Assembly: GCA_037179385.1 (NCBI GenBank)
Contig: CM074180.1
Location: 25,711,455 to 25,775,454, forward strand
From: Holothuria scabra
Lineage: Eukaryota > Echinodermata > Holothuroidea > Aspidochirotida > Holothuriidae
DNA length: 64,000 nucleotides
Reading direction: 5' to 3'
Shown here: positions 11,803 through 23,204 of the stretch, piece after piece
Layout of the letters: each line of letters opens with the position of its first letter
Numbering within the stretch: position 1 is the first letter of the stretch
Notes under the pieces: generated by a model
What the model saw: only the letters and a program-made list of their open reading frames with translations
The model's database searches: none
Told to the model about the DNA's origin: nothing
Program-made: the position numbers and the translations under genes

Positions 11803-12362
11803 TCTGGCTCAATTCTCACAGCCCAAACAGTACCAATTCTCCTAACCTTCTTACTTAAAGGCAGTCATTCATCACCCCAAACTACAGTTTCAGTATACAT
11901 ATATCAAAACTCTCAATTGGTACAGCTCCTTGATTGGCATCACATTCAAACAATGCATTTAGCTAAATTACACAGCATGGGCACTGAGAGTGTCTTGATT
12001 ACACATTATGGACTTGCATGGCCACTGGGACAAGCCATGAAGCAATAAGCGATAAAGATGAGTTTCAGATAAATGTGGGAGGGGCTAGAAGTAAGTAGGT
12101 TGGGAGAATTGGAACTGTTTGGGATGATGAAAATATGCCTTTAAGCCCTTCCCACAATTGTCTGAAATTCAACTACCTTATCCACACACAAACTCAGTTT
12201 ATATTGCTTCAGGGTGAGTATCAGTATAGTTCATGCTGTGCAATATAAGCTTTGGTACTCTGCATTGTTTGAATTAGCAGTCAATCAAAAGGCTGAACCA
12301 ATTGAGAGTTTCTGTTACCCCAAACAAAATGAGTAGTTTGGAGTGAGAGAATTGGCCCTTTA
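11803..12362 (+). mobile_element. MITE-1 host copy split by a second MITE-1
   Basis: The left part (11803-11858) reads GGCTCAATTCTCACAG... up to ...CCTTCTTACTTAA. The right part (12141-12362) resumes with TTAAGCCCTTCCCACAATTG and ends GAGAGAATTGGCCCTTTA. In undisturbed copies such as 26883-27191 these two parts are contiguous with a single TTAA. The outer left TTAA is mutated. It is an older copy that served as an insertion target. Confidence 0.85.
11855..12144 (-). mobile_element. MITE-1 copy nested inside another MITE-1
   Basis: The 282-base interior (11859-12140) is flanked by TTAA on both sides, and those eight bases correspond to a single TTAA in the host element. This directly shows a TTAA target-site duplication. 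The sequence is nearly identical to 9292-9596 and 45215-45522, consistent with later activity of this subfamily. Confidence 0.9.
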
Positions 12363-12364
12363 GT

Positions 12365-13370
12365 AGTATATTACTAATTAGTGCACTGGGTTCTTTTCTT
12401 TTTTGACAATCCTGCTAGTACAGTAGTTCAAATATATTGCAACTGATAAAAATGCCCATCCTCTTTCTAAATGTTAAATGTCCATCCCCAAATGGAGGAG
12501 AAACGGCAGATTTTTTAAATATGACTTAATTGGGAACAGAATAAAGGACTATCCTTAGGCATGAATATGAGAAGTGTCTCCCTGCCAAACCCCCACCCTT
12601 AGCTCATCTTTTTGAGACAATGTCAATGCTCCTACAAGTGTTATAACAAACAAGTAATAACTGTTCAACGAAATTATCAATCAATAAAAGTAAAAATCAT
12701 CTACATGTAAGCCAATGATAATCAATAAATTAAAACCAAATGTTTTAAGCAAGCCCAGGTGTCCCATTGTGATCTTTCAAAACAAAACATTACCAATGAA
12801 GTTCGGTAAGAACTAATTATATGTTTTTCTAAGAGGTCAATTAATCGCTTCCTAGGATGATAAAGTTTATAAAACCAAACTTGACCAAGCCTACATATTA
12901 ACACATAGTAGTAGATACTAAATCTTTGACCTTTAGAGTTAAGTAGATTAGGAGAAGGGGAAATTCTAAAGGGTTTCTGTGGCTTGATAATGATTGCACA
13001 GATAACCAAACAGTTTTGCTTTTCTCTGAAGTTACTCATAACAAGCTTGGTAGATTGTAATCAAATTATAAAAGACCCAAGTCATGCTGTCTGGATTAGG
13101 TCCCATTAAAGTGCAGTGAATAGCCCTGCAACTTCCTCACAGTGCCATGTATATGCAGTGAATGCTAAACCAATTAAAGCCGCTGTTACTGTGAAAAACG
13201 GAACTTTATTGTGATAAACTGTTTGTAAAGACTATCACAATGAAGAATACAGGCATGTGCTGAAAGCGCATGTAGTGAATGAAGTTGTAGTACCATTCAA
13301 CTGATAACAGTTCTCATTTTTGTTTATAGCAGTTGCTATCTGTTTCAAGATAAAAACACAATACTGACAA
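12365..13370. other. Unassigned DNA
   Basis: No supported gene. The 105-codon minus-strand frame at 12722-13039 has no recognised motif and lies in sequence of ordinary AT-rich composition. Confidence 0.3.
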
Positions 13371-13372
13371 AG

Positions 13373-13643
13373 GGTCCTACAGTGTAGCTAAGCACTGTCA
13401 TTAGCTGATAAGTCAAATCTTGTATAGATTTTGAGATAAACATATCTTTTCCAACAAAAACAAGAAAATTTATTCTGAAGTCTTGAAAGAAGATTCAGCT
13501 TATAAAAAATCCTGCAGTGTAGCTAAGCACCTGTCATTAGCATATAAGTCAGATCTTGTATAGATTTTGAGATAAACATATCTTTTCAAACAAAAACATG
13601 AAAATTTATTCTGAAGTCTTGCAAGGAGAATCTTATAAAAAAT
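13373..13643 (+). repeat. Tandem duplication, 135 bp unit, two copies
   Basis: The phrase CAGTGTAGCTAAGCAC begins at 13380 and again at 13515. About 130 bases after it match with few differences, including TTGTATAGATTTTGAGATAAAC and TTTATTCTGAAGTCTTG. The two copies are adjacent and in the same orientation. Confidence 0.9.
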
Positions 13644-13644
13644 T

Positions 13645-14380
13645 AAGAGCACTTGTTCCTTGTTCTCCCAACCTACTCTCTAGGGTCCCACAACTGACCT
13701 AAACTCACCCTTATCCTGATGCAATCTTTCTTCATTGTTTCATAGCATACCGTGACCCTGGTGAGTATACAAGGTGTATAGGGCAATCAAACTATTCCAG
13801 TAAATACATGATATCTAATTTATGAGCTCTTCTGCATTTTCTTTTTTGAAATTGATGTCAATCAGAATAGTGTCTATTGAGAATTTCTGTTGGGGTTGAT
13901 GAATGCTGCCTTTAAGATATACCCACTTTAATACAAAGCTTGAAAAACTATTAACCATTGATGTAATGCTATTATTAACATTCACTGAAAGCAATTGGAA
14001 GAGCAATTTTCTCTCCCTGTACCATGCACCCTTCCCATGAGACAAAAGTGCTCCTTTGAGGAATGCAAAATTGATGTTTTGGAAACTACAGTACTTAATT
14101 TCAACTAGGATGCAGTTTTCATTCTAAACATTCTGGCAAACAGAAGAAAGATATAGTATTTGAAAGTCACTTCAATTGAAATACAATAAATCTTCACTCC
14201 ACAGTATATTAAACCCATGCATCATTACATACAAATCTCTGACTGACTTCTATGATCTCCACCATAATCTATATTCACAGATTCTATCCTTTACAATGTC
14301 CCACCATCCCTTGGCCTGATGGTACAAGCTAGGATACTTGATCGAGATACAGGTATTTGAATCTAAAATGAGCAGAACAG
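13645..14380. other. Unassigned DNA
   Basis: No gene or recognised repeat. Confidence 0.3.
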
Positions 14381-14382
14381 GT

Positions 14383-14550
14383 ATCTGTTGGTACTTCCCT
14401 CAACTTGAATTAGTGTGGTAGACTGCAATGTTTCTTGATTGCTTTGACTATCATGTGACAACATTTTCACTCCCCAAATGTGAAATTTACCAATAGCTAA
14501 AGTAGCTGTTGCTTCAAAATATGTTTGGAGTGACTGCCCTAGCCCTTTAA
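14383..14550 (-). mobile_element. MITE-2 copy with internal deletion
   Basis: On the minus strand it contains the MITE-2 core around ATCATGTGACAACATTTT and CTCAACTTGAATTAGTG on the plus strand. Its terminus GGAGTGACTGCCCTAGCCCTTTAA at 14527-14550 matches the complement of the left end of the copy at 47929. It is about 90 bases shorter than full-length copies, so the middle is deleted. Confidence 0.6.
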
Positions 14551-14554
14551 GAAA

Positions 14555-16035
14555 ATAGCTGAACAGATAGATGGGCCCTACTCTAGGAGGATCCCTCTCC
14601 ATTTCCCATACATAAAATACAATACTATGTCACACAGACATTTTTACCTTTCTTGAAATTTCTGAGTTGGTTGCAAATTTAGGTAACCATTTCCTTAATG
14701 GGTAATACAAATGGGTCTATCCCTTTCCCCCTCCCAAATCTTTTAAGGGATTCATGACTAAAACAGGTCATCAATCATGCTTATCACATGTTACACATGG
14801 AAATGCAGAACTACAACATTTGAGTGGCATCACTTCAAGTAACTGCATCTCTCTGATGTTGCTGGGACTTCTTGCTTCAATCCATACTAGAGGGATTTCT
14901 GAGAACTTGACAATAGGTGTTATTCCTGAAAAACTGAATATGTACCACCCTGATTGAATAATGGACTAAATATCATTTAATGCCTATGACTCATGCTAAT
15001 ACTTTGTATAGACAGCCATTATCGGATGTACAGTTGATATTCCCATGGTCTCAACAAAAGTAGTGATCCAACTCCTTTCTTCAAACACCTGTTTCTCTCA
15101 CCAACTGGCCTCAAATCAACTCCACAAACAGCTTGCAATTGACCTCTTATTAACACAATATTTCTACTTATTAGTTCTCCTAAATTTACCTGGAGTAAAC
15201 TTTATGAATCCAGGTATAATCACAAAATCCCACATTTTTTGGCCTGGCTTCCATTTCAATTAAGTGTGAACTGTTTGTCAATTAAATCTTAAAGTGAGCT
15301 GACAGGCAGATGGCACAAATTTGATAACAATAGCTGGTGTGTAGTTAAAAACCACAAGAGCTATTAAGGGGTCATATCAGGGCCATCTTAGTGATTTTAA
15401 GGTCACCAAGGGGACACACAACTGTACACCATCTATTATGCTGATCTAAAGAAGATTTGTAGTACCTGGAGAAATGGGAATCTTTTTCATTTAGTCAGTG
15501 GTTACTCTAAAGAAAGCTCTGCCACCACACTAGAAATAGACGGCAAGAATGAAGGGAGTGAGGATTTAGATTTCTAAGCCTTTTAGCTGACAATATAGGT
15601 CTGTCATCTTTAAAGTGTGGGTAGGTTTCTTTTATGTGACAGTGTGATCATTATAAAATGAGAACTACTATCTTAACGATGTGATCAATTTACGAGAGGA
15701 TTAGTAACAACTTACAATCCATTATGGTGGGATGAAAATTTAGTCTATAATGCATCATCTTTAATTTTCCAATGGACAGCTGCACTGGGAAATTTTGTTG
15801 AGAAGGCTGAACTGTGTCTGCCAGGAAAACTAGCTGTCTTTGCATAAAAGATGATATATCAAACAGCTGTAAGAAACTAGGCTGTTTTCAACATACATTA
15901 ATTTGGTTGTTATGTAGATGAGATTCAACAACATACCAACACAAATGTGTTATATGGTGTCAACAATATCAAAAGGTAAACTATTACACTCTTGGATGAA
16001 ATATTTTTATTGAAACATTTCTTTGGTGACATTCA
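14555..16035. other. Unassigned DNA
   Basis: No supported gene or repeat. Short frames at 14754-14957 and 15045-15263 have no recognised motif or matching splice context. Confidence 0.3.
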
Positions 16036-16040
16036 TTCTG

Positions 16041-16110
16041 TGGGCTGGGGGTTGTAGAATAAAGTTGGACCTGAAAAATACTTGAAAATAAAATTGAACT
16101 TTAACTAACT
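16041..16110 (+). repeat. SINE-2-like fragment, core deleted
   Basis: It begins GGGGGTTGTAGAATAAAG and passes directly to the tail ACTTGAAAATAAAATTGAACTTTAAC. The central domain present at 8440-8575 and 53285-53400 is missing. Its tail runs without a break into the tetranucleotide array. Confidence 0.55.
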
Positions 16111-16300
16111 GACTAGCTAACGGACGGACTGACGGACAGACGGACGGGCGGGCGGGCGGACGGACGGGCGGACGGACGGACGGACGGGCGGGCGGGCGGG
16201 CGGGCGGACGGACGGACGGACGGACGGACTGACTGACTGACTGACTGACTGACTGACTGACTGACTGACTGACTGACTGACTGACTGACTGACTGACTAA
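16102..16300. repeat. Tetranucleotide array (GACT)n with GGAC and GGGC blocks
   Basis: About 200 bases of four-base units: a mixed block of GGAC/GGGC/GACA, then at least 20 uninterrupted GACT units. It is strikingly GC-rich compared with its surroundings. The 74-codon Ser/Arg/Pro-rich frame on the minus strand is simply the translation of this array and is not a protein. Confidence 0.97.
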
Positions 16301-16738
16301 CTTGGTGACACAAATTTTTATTCAGGTCTATCCACAAGAAAAGAAATATAACTTTCCAAACTGAATACAGATTTAAAAGTGACCATGAATATGCAACTAA
16401 TTATTCATTAAAATTCATAGTAAATAAATAATATTATGAATATTTTGAAAACTTTTTTTTGTCAAACAATGGTTAGGAACACCGGTACTTGTGACATTGG
16501 AGCTGAGGTGTCACTATGGGGTGTCCTTGCTCCCCACTCCCCCTCAAATTAGGTCAGTTAGGAGTTAAGTCCCCCAAAATGAATAATATATCTCTCCTGA
16601 GACAATTTTCCATCCAGAGATACACAAAAAGAAGCAGGTGTTTTGGGCTTAGTGAAAAGCTGAGCACCAAAATTTTTGCCCACCAACATTTTCCTTTGCC
16701 ACCACAGTATTGAGGTAAAGTTTGTTAGTTAGATGGAA
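16301..16738. other. Unassigned DNA
   Basis: No supported feature. Confidence 0.3.
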
Positions 16739-16739
16739 T

Positions 16740-16980
16740 TTTACAGCCCAGTTTCCAACCTATTGGTTCAAGTCGAGCCGCCCAGAGTCTTTCCTCCAGT
16801 TATGGCACACTGGCTTGTTTTCCCTACTCCATTGCCTATGTGGAGCATCATGCACATCAGCAGTAGGTTCCATTTTTAGTGCCTATGGTACGACTTGACC
16901 TGGGAATAGAACCCAGGCCTTCGGCGTTAGAGGAGGAAGCTCCACCGTTAGACCAAACATGCAGTCCAGCATTGGAGTAA
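16740..16980 (-). repeat. SINE with SINE-1 body and a different tRNA-like head
   Basis: The body matches SINE-1, but the head on the minus strand differs. It has an A-box-like TGGTCTAACGGTGGA (16941-16955) and a B-box inside a closed T-arm CTGGG-TTCTATT-CCCAG (16900-16916), with an anticodon region unlike the CTTGCAG loop of other copies. The same body with a different head suggests a second SINE subfamily or a head swap. Confidence 0.7.
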
Positions 16981-16984
16981 AAGC

Positions 16985-19465
16985 CATGCACTTAAATTGT
17001 ACAACCTCAAGGTGAACATCCTCTAAATAATAGCATCATAAGCTCTACCAACTTGGCTGCCTGTTTAAATGCTTCATTTTCTTTGAGAAATTCACTGCAC
17101 TGATGTTAATATCTGGAAACATTGAAACAAAACATTGGCTACACTAGCAATTATCTCAGCATTCGTCATGAAGGGTTTTCATTTCATTATGCACAAACTT
17201 TCATTTAAAAAAGTCACTGGAGGTCTATCTTTTAACATATGTTGCCTGAACTCTCTGCAGTAAAAAGTCATAAAGATGTATGAAAATAAACACTTTCATG
17301 CTTTTTTACATTGTAAAACCAAGTACGTGTGACTTTTTGCAATATATTCAGTCACATGTTCGGTATCTGGTTTTTTTTCTCTTCCCATCTAACTTCCCTT
17401 TCACATTCGGAAACACATTTGTGTGTAAAACATGAGATAAACAATTGAAAGCGATCCACAGAAGAAAGTGGGACACAGCTGGAAACCTGTGCTAAGACAC
17501 CTACTCTCGAACCCACATGTCACATGATAGCTGCTGGTCTATGAATATAAAAGCTCCTAGGTAATATATTTCTTTACTATAAACCACATAAACTTTTAAA
17601 ATGAGGAGCCCATACAACCCATAGTCTTTAAGTCACTTCTCCCAAGAGAGAAGAATGTAAAAATTTTTGGGGGTTCCAATATATTTTTAAGAAAAAGGTT
17701 TTGTTAGATGGAACATATTTTGCGGTACATTGTAAAAACAATAACAAATGGGAATGAGATCATATGAGAGTCATAATCTAAAAGAAAAAATACAGATTAC
17801 CATCACCTGCCCCAAAATGGCAGCATCCATTGTGATGCTTAAGATTGGTTATGATTGGTGCAAAGAATGATAGATTATTCCATTACAAAATACCAGGGAG
17901 GAGTGCTACAATATTCAAACTTTCAATTTGCTTGCTGTTTAGCTGGTGTGTGACAGATGCTTAAAAATTTAATATCTGTGAGACCGCATTCTTCAAGAAA
18001 TGAGATGATTTACAAGTTATTTCCTAGTATACCATCAACATTTTGTAGAGATGTTTATGGGTGTCACATTGCAGGATATGATTTAGGGAATGAAGGGTAC
18101 AGGAGCTTAAAGAAACTTATATACATATACTTACGCTGAATACCTTAACACATGGCAGCAGCCTGGAATGCATATTGGGAGCTGCCACTCTATCTAAGAG
18201 CTCCCTGCATTAAGTGTAGAAACAGCAAAATAAGTTCTCTGGAAGGGTATTGTCTTGGAAGTTTAAACAAAGAACAGGACACTATGACTAGGGTTACCAT
18301 TTTTTCTGTAAATGAGGACAGGGGGTTCTGGACTGTAGGAGGTCTAAATGACAATGATATTTGCTATCACATTAAATATGGCCAGTCATCTTGGTAAAAA
18401 AGTATGCTAAATCTTGCAAAATCATTTCCTTCTATTTAACAAGGGAAATGTCGGATTGTCAGATGTCCAGTATTCCTCCAGATACGAACTGTGTGAAACA
18501 CCTACCTTTACTTTAAGTGCATCCCTCCTATTTTAAAAATACATAAGAATTAATAAACTATAAATGATACCACAGTTTATCAGTGTCTCCAGTGGCTGAT
18601 TTCTTGTCCACTATGCTAAAGTCAATGGGAGTTAACAATTGACCATCGCTGTAAGCATTTTCTAGACAAGGTGGTCAAAGATTTATCCCTTTCCTTAATG
18701 ATCAACTACTGCTAATTTGTTGTTCCTGTCCAAAACTACCCATACTGCTGTTCATGAAAGAGCTTAAATAATATTTTCTACATTATTTCAATATTAAATT
18801 TCCCTGATTTTGCAACCAAGGGAAGAAAAGGTGATGGTCAATTGTGGAGTCAACTGTTTGACCTGGGGGTGGAGGAAGTCCTGGTTTATAACAATAGTGC
18901 CATCTATTTAACCAAACGTCCACTAAACTGTTGCCTACTAATAGGTTGCATTCACTTCCCCTGTGAATTAATCCATGGTAATTACTTTGTAGATCGTGAA
19001 ATGCTTTGATCTGTACAGTTATTTTAGGCATAGATATGTTTGACCATTCATTGGTTCTACACAGTCATCCCTCAGAGTTTCCATGTCTGACCAGACAAAC
19101 TTAAATAGCCTCGATCAATTGAGTGATAAGTATTTATAAATCCGGTCTTTCCTGCTGTTGAAGAAAGAGAATTTTCTCATAAAACAACACCCTTCTCCCT
19201 CACCAATAACAGAATGTCTAGTAATCCAGTCAGCAAAGCTCTCATTGCCATTAAGAAATTTCCCATTAAAGTCATCTCGACATTAAAGTCATCTCAAGAC
19301 TTCTCCTAAACATTTGTACAGTCATTCAGACAATCCTGGAAAAAATTGTCTTGGACAAATGTTCCCCCCCCCCCCCCACCCCAATGTTGGTTTCAATGGT
19401 GAATAAAAATTACATACTGAAAAAAGAACACTCTTCTTTTTCTCAACATTGCATAAGGGGTGGAG
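16985..19465. other. Unassigned DNA
   Basis: About 2.5 kb with no recognised gene or element. The 81-codon frame at 18152-18397 and 82-codon minus frame at 18783-19031 have no known motif. A C-run lies at 19364-19378. Confidence 0.3.
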
Positions 19466-19475
19466 GGCAAAACCT

Positions 19476-19690
19476 TCTGAAAAAATGTGACAGAACTGGA
19501 AATATGTGACAGGACCAAAAACATGTAACAGGACTGAAAATATGTGATAGGACCGAAAACATGTGACAGGACTGAAAATATGTGAAAGGACCGAAAATGT
19601 AAGATAGGACTGAAAGTATGTGACAGGACCGAAAATATGTGATGGGACCAAAATTATGTGATAGGATCAAAAATGTGTGACAGGACTGGA
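19476..19690 (+). repeat. Minisatellite, 19 bp unit, about 11 copies
   Basis: The unit is approximately ATGTGACAGGACTGAAAAT, alternating GACC and GACT versions. Because 19 is not a multiple of three, the unit rotates through all frames. This explains the long repetitive but meaningless minus-strand frames (SHIFSPVTCF-like). Confidence 0.92.
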
Positions 19691-19694
19691 ACTG

Positions 19695-20900
19695 TCACAA
19701 TGAATTTGTCCATGACTGTATGTAGCTTTACAAATAGGACAAATAAATAGGACACGCTGATTCGTACACCATGCTGATAGTATACTTAAAAGATCAAGCA
19801 GTCCTGATATAGTCCTGGAGACCTATCTGAAAGAGATTAGGATGGCCTACTACAGGATCCATTCCTATCCTTTAACTTTGCCAGTTTCCACAACAGCAGA
19901 AATATTAGGGTTATATTATGAAGACTGGACAAAGAAACTATTGTGTTCAAAGTTATCAGGCATGGGGTTCCTGAGTTTGCATCAACTAGATCATAAAATT
20001 TGTGCCTAGATTTAATCAACGCAATATAAAATTCCCCAAACTTGGAAATTCACAAGCCCTTATACTTACCACCTATTTGGAGAACAGGGTTTACTTCTTC
20101 TCAAGTGGGACTACATTTGTAAGTAAAGGGTAAGATAAGAGGTGGTGTGGATTCTAAGTAAAACATTAAAGGACTAAAAGTTTGATCTGACACAGAATAG
20201 AAATGGGAAGCAAATACCAGGAAAGGATACAGGAAGCTTAGTCAGTAGAATGAAGGAAAGAGTGGGTTGGAACAGGAACAAGGACCTTAACATACCCAAC
20301 TTCCTAGAGGGATATATTCAAAGAACGCTTTAAGATTCAACGAGGGGGCAATTTATTAAGGACTTCAAAGGGATCTCCTGAAAAGATTATTTCACCAAAA
20401 GTACTTTTCAGAAAATGAAAATTGGGCAAATTAGGCACGAGCAATATGACAAACAGCTGTGCATAATATTCACGAAATTATGCTATTTATTTTGAAAACG
20501 GGAGTTCTTCAAATCTCAAATGGATCATTGATGTAGTCAAGATTTTCCAGCCAGATCAGCAGCCTTGGGGAAGGGCTAAGGTGCAGGGATCAACCCCTTC
20601 CTCTTTATGTAAGTCACTTAGATGTAATCTGGTGCAACACTTAGCATCATTTGAAATCAATTGTTTTATTCCATATTTAATATTACAAAACAATTTTCTC
20701 AGAATTCAAGCCCCCCTCTGATCCTTAATTCCTATCGCAATACATGCCAATGTAATCAATACATAATCCAAATTTTCAGATAAGTACGCAATTGGAACAG
20801 CTGATCAATAGCAGACATTATTTCCCAATAAGAAAATGCAAGCCATTTATTACTTGTTTATTTCCCTCATATTGATCTAGATACTTGTATTGTATGTTTG
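19695..20900. other. Unassigned DNA with a shared repeat fragment
   Basis: No gene. Around 20622-20655 the phrase ATCTGGTGCAACACTTAGCAT recurs with one change at 57509, inside the CAGTGGC-ended element there, so this part is probably a fragment of the same family. Confidence 0.35.
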
Positions 20901-20903
20901 GTC

Positions 20904-21235
20904 AAGAGGTAGTAGAATGGTAAAGCATTGGCTTTTTACATAGACCTATTTCCAAATAGCAATTGCAAAGGATTGTGGGATAGAGTTTTGGTGTGCATCA
21001 TTTTTGTCAACGGCATTTTACTGTGGTGAAAATTTACGTATACCCAAAACGTATCCCACAATGCATTGTAATTGCTATTTGGAAATAGGTCTATGGGAGG
21101 TCTGTGTTCAATTCCCAAGTCCAGTCATAACAAGACTTTACAAATGGAACCTGCTGCCATTGTATATGATGCATCCCATATTGAGTAGGGAAAACTATCC
21201 AGTGCCCGACAACTGGAAAATTAAGGCCATCATGG
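20904..21235 (+). repeat. SINE-1 copy split by a TA-MITE
   Basis: The tRNA-like head starts TGGTCAAGAGGTAGTAGAATGG (20900-20921) and breaks off at 20940. The B-box side resumes at 21094 with GGGAGGTCTGTGTTCAATTCCC, followed by the SINE-1 body through AACCTGCTGCCATTGTA. The interruption is exactly the inverted-repeat element at 20941-21093. Confidence 0.75.
20941..21093. mobile_element. TA-bounded MITE (MITE-4) inside a SINE head
   Basis: Terminal inverted repeats of about 40 bases: GACCTATTTCCAAATAGCAATT at the left and its complement at the right, with GGATTGTGGGATA/TATCCCACAATGC further in. TA lies at both ends, which is the target duplication expected of Tc1/mariner-type elements. A diverged copy lies at 48934-49082. 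Non-coding. Confidence 0.88.
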
Positions 21236-21239
21236 GCAC

Positions 21240-22130
21240 TGCTAAACCAGAAAAAAATATTTATACTTCCAGTTTTCTCTTCATTCATACATATATTACA
21301 TGAATTGGCTGTATACATTTCATGCTGACACCAAGGAATTAAATGACAATTTATTCAGAACTCTAGACTTCCCTGTAAGGTTTATCAACACGAGTCCACA
21401 TCGTGATCAACTTCCCACATGTATTTATGCAATGATAAAAAAGCTTCCTAATATAGTGTTTTCTTGTTTTCTTTGCCTTCTTTTTCTGGTTAATTGCCAC
21501 TTGTATTCATTAGTCATCAGCCATAGTGCCATATTGAAAGAATGATATTGCAAAAGTTGATTAGGGGGTTATCTTCTAGGCAAATACTACAAACTACTAA
21601 ATACAGCACTTCCAGACACCAATATAGAGCCTTGAAGGAACTCATGTCAAACAGCTAAACATTTCTATGAATTTTTAACAGCTCTATAACCATTGAGAAA
21701 TTAGGCACCAGAAATTTTAAAGAGAGATGGAACATAATTATTTAAGCTCTGACTGAATTTTCTCCACCTATAATAAGATCTTGGAATGTTTATCTTCCAT
21801 GAAATTTTCTACTCCCCTCACTAACTGTCCTCTTGGTGGACATGAATCTAGAGAGAATTAATTTTCCAAATTTAGAGGGGACATCTATGAGAGGAAACTG
21901 CTTTCACTCCAGTCTGGATAAGTGTACAAGAGTCTATTTTTTGAATGGTTTAAGAAAATCATGCGACATTTTTTTACTGAAATGTAAAGAAGAGCTCAGT
22001 ACTTGATTGGTTTTGCGACTAAAAGAGTCTGCAGGAGGACTTTTAAAAAGAGATGAAAAGTAATGGTAACACCTTGTTTAAACTTGAAATGTCAAAGGAT
22101 ACTTCAAGTGGAAGGAAAATAATATCCTGG
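21240..22130. other. Unassigned DNA
   Basis: No supported gene. The 81-codon frame at 21300-21545 contains a hydrophobic stretch but no recognisable family signature. Confidence 0.3.
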
Positions 22131-22134
22131 AGGT

Positions 22135-22386
22135 TGCACTTCTAAAAAACAAAGTAAATTCAGTTGCTCTTTAGGGTGAAAAGCAATTAATTCACTCCAG
22201 GAATAGAGAAACTCACTCCAAGAAGAGTGCCATCACAACCCACTCTTTTTTAAGAGTAGTCTCTGAGGGCATTCCATAAGAGTGAAACTTCACTCTTTTA
22301 GAGTGAATTTATGCTCTTTTAGAACGTACTTTCCAATTTCACTCTTCTACAGTGTGAAATTTCATTCTTTTAATTTTTGGGGTGTA
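22135..22386. mobile_element. CACTCTAAAAA-ended MITE (MITE-5), short copy
   Basis: The left end GCACTTCTAAAAAACAAAG and right end TTCTTTTAATTTTTGGGGTG form diverged terminal inverted repeats. The interior is rich in AGAGTGAA/TTCACTCT phrases in both orientations. A longer copy lies at 55786-56140. The superfamily is not determined. Confidence 0.65.
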
Positions 22387-22389
22387 GGA

Positions 22390-22680
22390 ATTTGTTCTAT
22401 GAAATTAAAAGGCCAAAGCAGTTGCCCAGGTCCCCCCAAACTCTTCCAGATCCTGCCACATATATAATCTTATTTTGCTTACAAGTAAATTTCATAATAT
22501 TCTTAGTCATTGCACATTCAAGGTCAACCAATGATTAACACTCTTCTAAATTTCACAACTTATTGAGAAAAATGTTGTCACATGACTGTCAAGAGACTTT
22601 CTATTGAAACTCGGCAAACTACTACACCAACCCCAAATTGACATGACTGCATCCCTCTTGAATTACAACTTGAGTGGGAA
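22390..22680. other. Unassigned DNA
   Basis: No supported feature. Confidence 0.3.
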
Positions 22681-22684
22681 CCAT

Positions 22685-22745
22685 TTATACTGCCAACCTC
22701 CAGACTGCAAGTCTGATACTCTAACCATTTGACCATGCAGTTGGA
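22685..22745 (-). repeat. Isolated tRNA-like SINE head
   Basis: On the minus strand it reads GCATGGTCAAATGGTTAGAG, then the anticodon-type hairpin with loop CTTGCAG, then GGAGGTTGGCAGTA. The first 60 bases of a SINE-1 head are clear, but the B-box is damaged and the body is absent. Confidence 0.65.
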
Positions 22746-23019
22746 GTCAAACAGGCATTCATTAGAGATTACTTCCCCTTGAAAAGTGGACGTCATGACT
22801 TTGGCCGATGTCATCACTTGGCCTATTTTTGAACAATAGAAATCTGCAAACACCAACTGGTGCTCACTGGACCATGTAATCTCTAACAATGTGGCTTCTT
22901 GTCTGTTGCTTAACAAGCAAGGATTTCAAGGCCATTATAAGATTGTCCAGATTTCAAGGGAGCTAAATCTGTAATGTGTATCCTAAACCCCCGGATGCTA
23001 AGCTTCATTCAAAGGCATA

Positions 23020-23200
23020 TTTCAGAGACAAAATTCATTAATTTCAAATTATGCAGAAAAAATTTTTCTTACAGGAGGTGAAAACTGCATATCAATGGCA
23101 TGTAGAATTTGAAAGATACAAACTGTTTAAAGTATTGCAAATTTTTTTGGGGGACTGATGCATCATGGGAAATCTGTGATGTCACCACGGCACATTAATT
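23020..23200 (+). repeat. Dispersed repeat F, copy 1
   Basis: The segment ATTCATTAATTTCAAATTATGCAGAAAAAATT... to ...AACTGCATATCAATGGCAT matches 54535-54700 over about 100 bases, with looser similarity beyond. The ends are not defined. Confidence 0.55.
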
Positions 23201-23204
23201 TGAC

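Noticed and set aside
16113..16337. 74-codon Ser/Arg/Pro repeat protein on the minus strand
   Set aside because: It is the translation of the (GACT)n/(GGAC)n/(GGGC)n array; four-base units keep a repetitive frame open without coding.
19322..19670. Repetitive 75-109 codon frames rich in SHIF/TYFQ phrases
   Set aside because: They are produced by the 19-base minisatellite, which is not a multiple of three and rotates frames.
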